Origin: Methanobacteriota archaeon
GTDB taxonomy: Archaea; Halobacteriota; Methanosarcinia; Methanotrichales; Methanotrichaceae
Reading direction: 5' to 3'
DNA length: 41,114 nt
NCBI GenBank assembly: GCA_029553285.1
Contig: JAKPCO010000075.1
Location: forward strand, 1-41,114
The first letter of the stretch is position 1. Each line of letters begins with the position of its first letter. A program made the translations under genes and the position numbers. Positions 16,293 to 23,494 of this stretch are shown in pieces. A model generated the notes under the pieces. That model had not been told where the DNA came from, did no database searches, and worked only from the letters and a program-made list of their open reading frames with translations.

Positions 16293-17864
16293 TCACATGC
16301 TTATCGTCCTCGCACTCAGAACGCCTGAAACAGCCAGTATCCTCTTCAGGGTCTCGTCGCTGACAGGAGTGTCCACGTTCAGGACCATCAGCTGCGGCTG
16401 GCCTGGTGAGATCCTGCCAACATGCATGCTCCCGATGTTGATATTCGCCTCGCCCAGAACCACACACACAGGCCCTATGATGTTCGGCCTGTCCTCATGC
16501 AGGACCAGAACAAGATTGCCCTCTGTCGGAACATGAACCCTGTAGTCGTTGATCTGTACGATCCTCCTGTCATCAGGCCTGTAAACAGTGCCGTGAACTG
16601 CGAATGTCTCAGAGGTGGTCTTCAGGCGCATGGTTATGAGATTGCTGTACCCGTTCGCCGCCTCCGTCTTCGACTCCATCAGCTTTATGCCTCTCTCCTT
16701 CAGCAGCGTCAGCGAGTTGACAAGGTTCGCATGGGCACCTATTGCTGATAGCAGCCCCTTCACAGCCGCTATTGTTATCAACCTGGTATCCTTCTCCGCG
16801 ATGGATCCGCCATACACGATCTCGAGCTGCTCGAACCTGCTTGTGCCCAGCTGCCCGAGAAGCCTGCCCATCCTCTCCGCGATATCCATGTAGGGCTCCA
16901 TCAGTGCGATCGTCTCCGGCGGTATGGAGATCAGATTGATCGCTGTCGTCGGAAGCTGGCCCCTGCTTATGGCAATGATCTGATCCGCAACAGCAAGCGC
17001 CACATTGATCTGTGCCTCAGCGGTTGAAGCTCCGAGATGTGGCGTTGTTATGATCCGCTCCTGCTCAAGAAGGGGATTTCCCACAGGGGGCTCCTTTGTG
17101 TAAACGTCCACTGCAGCGCCTGCTATCCTGTTCTCCGCAACCGCTTTGGCCAGAGCTGCCTCGTTGATTATGCCCCCTCTGGCGCAGTTTATCAGCCTCA
17201 CAGTGGGCTTCATCAGCCTTATCTGAGGCTCATCGATCATGTTTCTCGTTTCAGGAGTGAGAGGCGTGTGAACAGTTATGAAGTCGCTCTCCCTGTAGAT
17301 CTCCTCGAGGCTTGCCAGCTTTATTCCAAGCTCCGCAGCCTTGGACTCTGTTATAAACGGATCGTAGGCGAGTATGCGCATCCCGAATGCCTTCATCCTC
17401 TTTGCAACCTCTGTCCCGATCCTGCCGAGCCCGATGATTCCCAGTGTCTTGTTGAAGACCTCGACGCCCGTGTACTTCTTCCTGTTCCATTCACCCCTCC
17501 TGACAGATGCATGCGCCTGGGGGATGTTTCTCGCGAGCGCCAGCATCATGGCAATTGTATGCTCTGCAGCTGATATTGTGTTTCCGCCAGGGGCGTTCAC
17601 GACTATTATGCCCTTTTTTGTTGCAGCATCCACATCGACGTTGTCCACTCCAACACCAGCTCTCGCTATCACTTTGAGCCTATCTGCTGCGTTTATCAAG
17701 TCCGCCGTCACCTTGGTCCCGCTGCGTATGACCAGAGCATCATACCCCTTGATCCTCTCAACCAGCTCCTCTGGTGTGAGGTTGGTTATAACATCGACCT
17801 CTGCGGCCGTCTCAAGCCGTCTTATGCCCTCCTCGGCCAGCGGGTCACTGACCAGAACTCTCAT
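16293..17864 (-). CDS. serA: D-3-phosphoglycerate dehydrogenase
   Basis: This enzyme oxidises 3-phosphoglycerate to 3-phosphohydroxypyruvate with NAD+, the first step of the phosphorylated serine pathway. It is the long form (523 residues). It has a substrate domain, a Rossmann domain with G-L-G-R-I-G (145-150), and the catalytic triad R229 (C-A-R-G-G), E258 (K-E-P-P) and H276 (T-P-H-L-G-A-S-T). An intervening ASB domain and a C-terminal ACT domain (about 450-523) that normally binds serine follow. I chose the ATG at 17864 because GGAGG lies just upstream; the ATG at 17879 is the alternative. It is transcribed divergently from the small exported protein at 18006. The class V aminotransferase at 21106 could act in the same pathway (inference). 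Confidence 0.95.
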   Translation of the reverse strand: MRVLVSDPLAEEGIRRLETAAEVDVITNLTPEELVERIKGYDALVIRSGTKVTADLINAADRLKVIARAGVGVDNVDVDAATKKGIIVVNAPGGNTISAAEHTIAMMLALARNIPQAHASVRRGEWNRKKYTGVEVFNKTLGIIGLGRIGTEVAKRMKAFGMRILAYDPFITESKAAELGIKLASLEEIYRESDFITVHTPLTPETRNMIDEPQIRLMKPTVRLINCARGGIINEAALAKAVAENRIAGAAVDVYTKEPPVGNPLLEQERIITTPHLGASTAEAQINVALAVADQIIAISRGQLPTTAINLISIPPETIALMEPYMDIAERMGRLLGQLGTSRFEQLEIVYGGSIAEKDTRLITIAAVKGLLSAIGAHANLVNSLTLLKERGIKLMESKTEAANGYSNLITMRLKTTSETFAVHGTVYRPDDRRIVQINDYRVHVPTEGNLVLVLHEDRPNIIGPVCVVLGEANINIGSMHVGRISPGQPQLMVLNVDTPVSDETLKRILAVSGVLSARTISM

Positions 17865-17886
17865 GGCTTCTACCTCCATTGCCGCT

Positions 17887-17913
17887 CAAAGATGATCTAG
17901 AATTTCATCTTTG
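17887..17913. promoter_or_regulatory. 9-bp inverted repeat upstream of serA
   Basis: CAAAGATGA (17887-17895) and TCATCTTTG (17905-17913) are perfect 9-bp arms separated by 9 bases, 23 bases upstream of the chosen serA start. It could be an operator or an mRNA-leader hairpin controlling serine synthesis; nothing identifies a regulator. Confidence 0.45.
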
Positions 17914-18005
17914 CCCTTCATGTGCTCAACATGTCCTGTGCCTGACCGGCCATCAAAAGGAATAAATGATGAAACGCAGATCAGATCCAAAAAGGAGGTT
18001 GATAG

Positions 18006-18407
18006 ATGAAGTACACAATGATATTAGCGGTCTCGTTGATGCTTGTATCCGTCATCACGGCAGGCGCGATCGACGTGATCCATCTCAGCACGCTTGATAA
18101 GACCGAGACCGTCTCGCTTCCCAGGATAAGCCCGTACACTCCAGCCATAAGCAATGCCAGCCCGGGTGTTGTGCAGCTCAGCACGCTCGGCAGGAAGATC
18201 CAGCACTCGACGATCGAGCCGAAGGAGCTCTCAGCTGCAAAGCCGGTGACTATAACCCCGTCCTTCGCGATAATGAACGCCAACATAACAGCTGGCACGA
18301 ACACTGTAATAACAATGCCACATGCCCTTGCGGGCGCACAGATAAACTACCTCAGACCCAATGTGACGGTCTGGACACCACCGATAGCGATATTTGGTGG
18401 GGCCTGA
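18006..18407 (+). CDS. Small exported protein of unknown function
   Basis: 133 residues with a signal peptide (M-I-L-A-V-S-L-M-L-V-S-V-I-T-A-G-A) and no further membrane helix. The mature part repeats the motif LSTL (H-L-S-T-L-D, Q-L-S-T-L-G) and is rich in Ser, Thr, Pro and Ile with no Cys. The very strong Shine-Dalgarno AAGGAGGTTGAT precedes the ATG. I do not recognise a family. It is followed 45 bases later by the 50-residue gene at 18453 on the same strand. Confidence 0.65.
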   Translation: MKYTMILAVSLMLVSVITAGAIDVIHLSTLDKTETVSLPRISPYTPAISNASPGVVQLSTLGRKIQHSTIEPKELSAAKPVTITPSFAIMNANITAGTNTVITMPHALAGAQINYLRPNVTVWTPPIAIFGGA

Positions 18408-18452
18408 AGAGCATTCAGGAGCTCCGCTTTCGAGACGGAGAGGAAAAACCGC

Positions 18453-18605
18453 ATGAAGGTCAGCCTGGTCGTGGATGGCGTTGAGATACCGCTGAACGAC
18501 TTCACACAGCAGATAATCGGGAATGTATCCGCAGGCATGGCCGGCTCACTGCGTGGGGTGAGCCAGGACTGGAAGAATCTCAAGATAACGGTTGAGAGGG
18601 AGTGA
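18453..18605 (+). CDS. 50-residue conserved-looking small protein
   Basis: A short frame, M-K-V-S-L-V-V-D-G-V-E-I-P-L-N-D-F through K-I-T-V-E-R-E, with a clear strand-turn-strand pattern at both ends and a G/A/S-rich centre. It is preceded by GGAGAGG about 10 bases upstream. Codon use resembles the neighbours. It ends immediately before the 3' end of the convergent Zn-ribbon gene. Function unknown; composition and position rather than homology support it. Confidence 0.6.
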   Translation: MKVSLVVDGVEIPLNDFTQQIIGNVSAGMAGSLRGVSQDWKNLKITVERE

Positions 18606-19040
18606 TCATTTCTTAGACCTTCTGAAGGCCGAGTTCAGGTCTATCAGATAGGTCCCCTCCTTTAATGCCATGACAAGCTCGTTCCTCGAGAATAGCGTTG
18701 GCAGATTCAGCTCGTATCTCCCCGGCTCTGTGATCCTGACGCTCTCTATCGGCCGATCCTCAGGCAAGCTCTGAGATGCCCGGGCGGCAATCGGCTGGTT
18801 TGGGTTTTCAGGAGCAGCCTGCTCTCTCTGCATCTCCTCTTCTGTATCATTCCTGTCGCGAACAGCTGTGGCGATTGTTGCGGTTCTCCTGGGCGGCCTT
18901 CTGACACCCATCGCCTCCGTGATCAGCGTCTCGCGCTCTCTGATGTACTCAAACATCCTCCCGCCGCACTTCGGGCAGCCTTTGAGTATATCTGCGCCAT
19001 CATCGAATACCTTTTTGCATCTGGTGCACATGTGCGGCAT
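18606..19040 (-). CDS. Zn-ribbon protein of the OapC-like type
   Basis: 144 residues: an N-terminal zinc ribbon C-T-R-C...C-P-K-C (residues 5-26), a charged disordered linker (about 40-105) and a C-terminal conserved block E-P-G-R-Y-E-L-N-L-P-T-L-F. It is the third gene of an archaeal trio: Era-like GTPase, DUF2073 protein, Zn-ribbon protein. The DUF2073/Zn-ribbon pair is named OapB/OapC-like in current databases, from my recollection. It lies directly next to the DUF2073 gene (stop at 19041). The role of the trio in archaea is not established to my knowledge. Confidence 0.7.
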   Translation of the reverse strand: MPHMCTRCKKVFDDGADILKGCPKCGGRMFEYIRERETLITEAMGVRRPPRRTATIATAVRDRNDTEEEMQREQAAPENPNQPIAARASQSLPEDRPIESVRITEPGRYELNLPTLFSRNELVMALKEGTYLIDLNSAFRRSKK

Positions 19041-19403
19041 CTAATCCCCGACCGAGACCTTGGTGCTTATCTGGTACTGATCCTTCTCGACCGTTCTGAG
19101 CTGGTTCGCCGGGCCTATCACCGTCATCCTGCCCTTTGATGAGTTTCTTCCAAGCAGCCTGCCCACAAAGGAGCTCTCCCTCTTAGCAGGATAGCTCTCG
19201 ATCTCTATTCCTGAGAACTCATCGACCCGGATCTCCGTCATGGTCATCTCTATAAGCCTCACCTCCTCCTCTGGAGTGAGTCCGCTCTCGAGAACCACTA
19301 TCCTGCCCGTCTTGACCTTGTCGAGGATAAGCCGGATCTTCTCCATTGAGGTCATGCGGTTCAGCTTCTCCTCAGATATGAGGTCCATCTGTACTTCCCG
19401 CAT
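19041..19403 (-). CDS. DUF2073 (OapB-like) protein
   Basis: 120 residues: an N-terminal helical region (T-S-M-E-K-I-R-L-I-L-D-K-V-K), then K-T-G-R-I-V-V-L-E-S-G-L-T-P-E-E-E, and a basic C-terminal part ending in V-I-G-P-A-N-Q-L. This matches the DUF2073 pattern of archaeal proteins that sit next to an Era-like GTPase. It lies 4 bases downstream of the GTPase gene and abuts the Zn-ribbon gene. Bacterial OapB binds RNA; whether this one does is unknown. Confidence 0.75.
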   Translation of the reverse strand: MREVQMDLISEEKLNRMTSMEKIRLILDKVKTGRIVVLESGLTPEEEVRLIEMTMTEIRVDEFSGIEIESYPAKRESSFVGRLLGRNSSKGRMTVIGPANQLRTVEKDQYQISTKVSVGD

Positions 19404-19407
19404 ATGC

Positions 19408-20046
19408 TCACCCGAAGTGCAATGCTATCGCATTATACAGCTCGTCCAGGTTGTTCCCCTCCAGCGCCGATATCTGAACCACCGGATGCTGAGGAAATGC
19501 AGCCTTTATTCTTGAGGGGGCAGCGTTCGGCAGATCGATCTTGTTCGCAACGATGAGAAGCGGCAGATTCCTCGCCTCCATGTTGCCTATAACAGTGACG
19601 TTGACCTGCGTGTAGGGATCCTCTGTGGAGTCCATGACAAGAAGAACGCCATCAAGATCGTCCAGCCACTTGATCGCCTCTATGACTCCTTCAGTAGCCT
19701 CTTTCGCCCTCTTCTTGGCCTCTTCCTCGCTCATGCCATATGCCATGAACTCCCTGAAATCTATCTTCGTGGCCATTCCTGGCGTATCCACTATATCGAG
19801 GTGAATGCTTGCGCCATTTGCATTTATCACAAGGCCTTCCTTCCGAACCGCTCTTCTGGTCTCGTGTGGGACCGGAGATACCGTGCCTATCGCGCCATCC
19901 CCGCTCCAATCCTTAACAATCCTGTTGGCCAGTGTGGTCTTTCCAGCATTTGGTGGCCCATAGATACCGATTCGTGCACGCTTTTTGCCGAAAATGCGAC
20001 TCAGCCAGAATCCCAGGTTCATCCGGAGGCTCTTGAACACACCCAT
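19408..20046 (-). CDS. Era-like small GTPase
   Basis: A TRAFAC-class GTPase of about 212 residues: G1 GPPNAGKT (30-37), G3 D-T-P-G, and G4 N-K-I-D near the C-terminus, with a short amphipathic N-terminus (F-W-L-S-R-I-F). It lacks the KH domain of bacterial Era. The ATG at 20046 is favoured because AGAGG precedes it by a normal distance; ATGs at 20052 and 20079 are also in frame. It heads the GTPase-DUF2073-Zn-ribbon operon, so these three products probably form one functional unit. Its cellular target is unknown. Confidence 0.85.
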   Translation of the reverse strand: MGVFKSLRMNLGFWLSRIFGKKRARIGIYGPPNAGKTTLANRIVKDWSGDGAIGTVSPVPHETRRAVRKEGLVINANGASIHLDIVDTPGMATKIDFREFMAYGMSEEEAKKRAKEATEGVIEAIKWLDDLDGVLLVMDSTEDPYTQVNVTVIGNMEARNLPLLIVANKIDLPNAAPSRIKAAFPQHPVVQISALEGNNLDELYNAIALHFG

Positions 20047-20283
20047 ATCCATCCTCTGCAACAGAATGAACGGGGCCACTCTACTAATAATTTTCCATTA
20101 CTTTTTTGAAACGGTGCTTTCCAGGATTCCGGTTCTCTGCGGTTGCGGATTTGTGGCTTCGAGCTGTAAATGTGCTCGGGTCGTATGACTCGAATCAATG
20201 AATGGTCTGCAAGGAACCGGTGTTGCCTCCGTATACCTCATGAATCCTGCGAGATTGCATGCAGCTGGATGATAAAAGTACAC

Positions 20284-20409
20284 CGCTCTTATCCATATGA
20301 TAACTTGCCGGTAGAAGCGCACTGGTCCTGCCATGCATTCTTGGTGAATGAATAAGTGCGTTCATCAACCACATTGCACGACCTGCAAGTTGCTAAACAC
20401 GTAAGAGCG
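20284..20409 (+). mobile_element. 126-bp MITE-like element with CGCTCTTA termini and 8-bp target duplication
   Basis: It begins CGCTCTTA and ends TAAGAGCG (perfect 8-bp inverted repeats). An exact duplication, AAGTACAC, lies at 20276-20283 and 20410-20417. A related copy in opposite orientation is at 36580-36699 and a degenerate one at about 11666-11784. The 35 bases at 20330-20364 are identical to the reverse complement of 36625-36659. There is no open frame of note. Confidence 0.85.
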
Positions 20410-20428
20410 AAGTACACAGGCACGAACA

Positions 20429-20447
20429 TTTGATATACGATATCAAA
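20429..20447. promoter_or_regulatory. Perfect palindrome in the rnhB promoter
   Basis: TTTGATAT-ACG-ATATCAAA is a perfect inverted repeat with 8-bp arms, ending 8 bases before the first rnhB ATG. It overlaps the AT-rich region expected for the TATA box or transcript start, so it may be an operator. Confidence 0.5.
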
Positions 20448-20455
20448 AACTATGT

Positions 20456-21091
20456 ATGATGCTCATACTCGGAGTGGACGAGGCAGGAAAGGGGCCTGTC
20501 ATCGGATCGATGTTCGTCGCTGGTGTTGTTTTCAGCGAGGAGGATATCTTCGATCTCGCAGCATGTGGTGTAAAGGACTCAAAGCTGCTGAGCCCCGCAA
20601 GGAGGGAAGCCATCGAGAGGCAGATACTCTCCAGGGCCAGAGACAGATTCGTTCTGGAGGTGACCGCGCAGCAGATCGACGAGCTGCGCATGGTCATGTC
20701 GATGAATGATATCATGGTGAGAGCTCACTCCAGGGTGGTGTCCGGGCTCAGGGCGGATCGCGCCATTCTCGATGCAGCTGATGTGAACGCTGAGAGGTTC
20801 GCTCAGAGGGTCAGGGAGTTATCAGGAGCATCGATGCAGATCCTGGCAGAGCATGGTGCCGACAGGAGGCACATCGTGGTTGCAGCAGCATCGATTATCG
20901 CCAAGGTTGCCAGGGATCGATCCATCAGAGAGCTGGAGGCCATGCTCGGCCGCCCGCTCGGCAGCGGCTATCCGTCAGATCCTACCACAGTGGGGTTTCT
21001 GAGAGACTGGATCGCGGAGAACGGGGATCTGCCGCCGTTCGCAAGGAAGAGCTGGAGCACTGCACAACGTTTAAAAGCAAGCTCTGTATAA
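20456..21091 (+). CDS. rnhB: Ribonuclease HII
   Basis: This enzyme cleaves the RNA strand of RNA-DNA hybrids and single ribonucleotides in DNA. The 211 residues show the family hallmark G-V-D-E-A-G-K-G (Asp8, Glu9), the third catalytic Asp in A-I-L-D-A-A-D, and the fourth in K-V-A-R-D-R-S. The archaeal G-S-G-Y-P-S-D-P-T-T substrate-binding segment follows at about residue 175. Two ATGs at 20456 and 20459 are possible starts. The length is normal for archaeal enzymes. The aminotransferase gene follows 14 bases later on the same strand and may be cotranscribed. Confidence 0.95.
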   Translation: MMLILGVDEAGKGPVIGSMFVAGVVFSEEDIFDLAACGVKDSKLLSPARREAIERQILSRARDRFVLEVTAQQIDELRMVMSMNDIMVRAHSRVVSGLRADRAILDAADVNAERFAQRVRELSGASMQILAEHGADRRHIVVAAASIIAKVARDRSIRELEAMLGRPLGSGYPSDPTTVGFLRDWIAENGDLPPFARKSWSTAQRLKASSV

Positions 21092-21105
21092 GCCCCTGAG
21101 AGAGA

Positions 21106-22260
21106 GTGATCCTATTGGATATAGAGGATACGCTTCTTATGATACCAGGCCCTGTCAAGGTTGCTCCCCGGGTGCTTCGCGCGATGTCGAAGCCGATGAT
21201 AAGCCACAGGAGCCCGGAGTTCGGCAGGATATACGACGACTGCAGGGAGCTCCTTCAGGAGTTCTTTGAGACGAAGAACGAGATCGTGGTCATGAGCGGG
21301 TCCGGCACATGCGGGATGGACGCTGCTGTTGGCGGGCTGATAGGCAGTGACGACAGAATACTCACTATAACCAACGGAAAGTTCGGCGAGCGGTTCACGG
21401 AGATAGGCAACAGGTACGGCAGAGCGATATCAGTCGATTTTGAATGGGGAATGCCATTCGACCTCGAGCGGGTGGAGGCAGCGCTTGAGGAGGGTGTGAA
21501 GGCTGTGGCCATGGTCCACAACGAGACATCTGTGGGCATAATCAATCCTGCCAGGGAGATAGGAAGGCTTGCTAGAAAGCACGACGCCATATTCATAGTG
21601 GACGGGATATCCTCAATCGGCGGAAACGAGTTCAGGACCGATGAGTGGGGTATAGATATAGCGATAACAGGGTCGCAGAAGTGCCTTGCCGTGCCCCCCG
21701 GGCTGGCGATAGTATCCGTGAGCGAGCGTGCAGAGGAGGCGCTCAAGGAGAGTTCAGGTAGCTACTATGCGGATCTGAGGGCGCATATCAAGAGCGCGAG
21801 AAAGAAGCCCACCCAGACACCATTCACGCCTGCGGTCCCTCTCTTCTATGCGCTCCAGGAGGCGCTGCACATGGCGAAGGAGGAGGGCTTTGAGGAGAGG
21901 AGAGCACGGATAGCCAGGCTCGCTGAGGCTGTCAGAGCAGCGGCATCAGCGCTGGGTATAGAGCTATTCCCTGTCCTGAACGAGTACTCCAGGTACTCGA
22001 ACACAGTTACGGCTATGAAGATCCCGCCGATGCTCAATGATGAAAAGCTCAGGGGCGGCATGAAAAAGCAGGGGGTTGTCGTTTCAGGCGGCCAGGAGAG
22101 GCTCAAGGGGAAGATCTTCAGGATAGGCACCATGGGCGTCTGCTCTGAGGGGGATGTTCTGAGAACCATACAGGCTTTAGAGCTTGTTCTCGCAAAAGAA
22201 GGGGTGATCAACGCACCCGGAGAGGGGGTTGCAGCAGCCGCAAAGGCGCTCGACAGATGA
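21106..22260 (+). CDS. Class V aminotransferase (alanine-glyoxylate / serine-pyruvate type)
   Basis: 384-residue PLP enzyme of fold type I. The N-terminus has L-M-I-P-G-P-V; S-G-S-G-T (64-68) binds the phosphate; D166 (F-I-V-D-G-I-S-S) contacts the pyridine nitrogen; and K192 (T-G-S-Q-K-C) forms the Schiff base. In methanogens, related broad-specificity enzymes can act as phosphoserine or aspartate aminotransferase, so a role downstream of SerA is plausible but unproven. The start is a GTG at 21106 preceded by GAGAGA. The last ~11 codons recur as a fragment near 36172-36230. Confidence 0.9.
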   Translation: MILLDIEDTLLMIPGPVKVAPRVLRAMSKPMISHRSPEFGRIYDDCRELLQEFFETKNEIVVMSGSGTCGMDAAVGGLIGSDDRILTITNGKFGERFTEIGNRYGRAISVDFEWGMPFDLERVEAALEEGVKAVAMVHNETSVGIINPAREIGRLARKHDAIFIVDGISSIGGNEFRTDEWGIDIAITGSQKCLAVPPGLAIVSVSERAEEALKESSGSYYADLRAHIKSARKKPTQTPFTPAVPLFYALQEALHMAKEEGFEERRARIARLAEAVRAAASALGIELFPVLNEYSRYSNTVTAMKIPPMLNDEKLRGGMKKQGVVVSGGQERLKGKIFRIGTMGVCSEGDVLRTIQALELVLAKEGVINAPGEGVAAAAKALDR

Positions 22261-22413
22261 GCCCTTCCGAGAAGAAGTCTGCCGGCGGCGTGCGATGTAA
22301 CATGGAATCACGGTTCGACGGGCGGTACGCTGCAGATGAAGGTCTCTCGATCGCCCCAGCTCACTCAGGGCCATGGGGCGGTGCCCTTCAGGATGTGCTG
22401 GGCTGCACTTTGG

Positions 22414-22743
22414 ATGGTGGTTGATGTGCGAAAGGCTAGAGCAGACAGATTTCTGGACTCGGTGGACGTGAGCGTTAGCGGCACGTTCAGATCGCTCGCA
22501 TCCATGATCCTGGGGGACGGGGCGCTATCTGCGAGGGAGAAAGCGCTGATAGCACTCGCGTGCTCTGTGGCGGTAAGGTGTGAGGACTGCACGAGAAGGC
22601 ATATGGAGCAGGCAAGAGCGCTTGGCGCGACCAGGGAGGAGATGCTTGAGGCGGCTGCCATCGCGTCCCTGATACGCATGGGCTCTGGCCTGAACACTGC
22701 TGCAGTCATTCTGGAGGAGCTGGATGATTCAGCCGCGAGGTGA
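22414..22743 (+). CDS. Carboxymuconolactone decarboxylase-family (AhpD-like) protein
   Basis: About 110 residues, all-helical, with the AhpD-type redox motif C-E-D-C-T-R-R-H (CxxCxxxH) near residue 53, then G-A-T-R-E-E-M-L-E-A-A. The CxxC pair with its histidine suggests thiol-disulphide or peroxide chemistry rather than decarboxylation. The start is uncertain: ATG 22414 fits the family length, while ATG 22393 and the upstream codon at 22336 are in frame. It follows the aminotransferase gene by about 150 bases on the same strand. A second family member is at 25336. Confidence 0.82.
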   Translation: MVVDVRKARADRFLDSVDVSVSGTFRSLASMILGDGALSAREKALIALACSVAVRCEDCTRRHMEQARALGATREEMLEAAAIASLIRMGSGLNTAAVILEELDDSAAR

Positions 22744-22896
22744 CCCGGCACCGTCTGGGATCGATAGATCTGAGCAGGGCGAAATTGGGGTTCATCGATC
22801 GAAGCGCGAGAGCCGCAGGCACCTCCTGCCTGTGGGCTGAGGTCCACCCGGTTCTTTCTCTGCACGGTATACCTTCATAATGAGCGCGGGATCGTT

Positions 22897-22980
22897 GCGG
22901 GGTTTGCCAAGCTGGCCAAAGGCGCGGGACTTAAGATCCCGTCTCGCAGGAGTTCACGGGTTCGAATCCCGTACCCCGCA
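22897..22980 (+). tRNA. tRNA-Leu (anticodon TAA)
   Basis: 84 bases folding as a class II tRNA. The acceptor stem GCGGGGT pairs with ACCCCGC (discriminator A at 22980). The anticodon loop ACTTAAGAT carries TAA between GGG and CCC arms. A variable arm (TCTCGCAGGA) and the T arm ACGGG-TTCGAAT-CCCGT follow. No intron, and CCA is not encoded. A TATA-like GGTATACC at 22865-22872 is at the right distance upstream. Confidence 0.95.
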
Positions 22981-23074
22981 TCCCAGCACATCGATTTCTG
23001 ATTTATAACTCTAGTAGAATTTATCTCTGGGGTGCAGGATTCTTTTTCACGTGCTGCTTCAGGGAGGGCATGTG

Positions 23075-23254
23075 ATGCCAAAGAAGCGGCTGGATGTGAA
23101 CTGGAAGAGGGAAGTACGGACCGAGGACTTCAAGCCGGCATTGAGGAGGTATACCCGATATCTCAAGGAGAACGGTCTTAGGGAACATGCTCAATACGTT
23201 GAGGTGGATTGCCCTCTTGGCAGATTTCTGGATGAACGATTACGCCGACGATAG
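23075..23254 (+). CDS. 59-residue basic protein, possibly an integrase remnant
   Basis: Starts at ATG 23075 after AGGGAGGG. The sequence is basic and helical (R-R-Y-T-R-Y-L-K-E-N-G-L-R-E), ending G-R-F-L-D-E-R. This layout resembles the N-terminal SAM-like core-binding domain of tyrosine recombinases, but the catalytic part is absent. It is therefore either a recombinase relic or an unrelated small protein. A truncated inverted copy of its 3' end is at 6868-6939, which favours a mobile origin. Confidence 0.5.
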   Translation: MPKKRLDVNWKREVRTEDFKPALRRYTRYLKENGLREHAQYVEVDCPLGRFLDERLRRR

Positions 23255-23494
23255 CGGCTTCACTTGATCAGCAGCTCAAGCACGCTCACGATATTGAACA
23301 AACACGTCTTAGGGAGTCAACGATATCCTCGTGCTGCAACACTACCACGCCATAATGCGACAAAATAATATAACATGTTGATCACTTAAAGATTTATGCT
23401 TTGAGGAGGTATTTGTATCCCAGAGTATAGCAAATGTTTTTGTCTGCCCTTCCGTTTATTTGTACTGATCGTATTAGCATCGATCTCCGCAGCA

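Larger units (their letters stand above)
20047..20455. other. Divergent intergenic region with a transposed repeat and a palindrome
   Basis: This region lies between the GTPase operon and rnhB. It contains the 126-bp element at 20284-20409 and the palindrome at 20429-20447. The left part (20047-20275) shows no gene. Confidence 0.6.
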
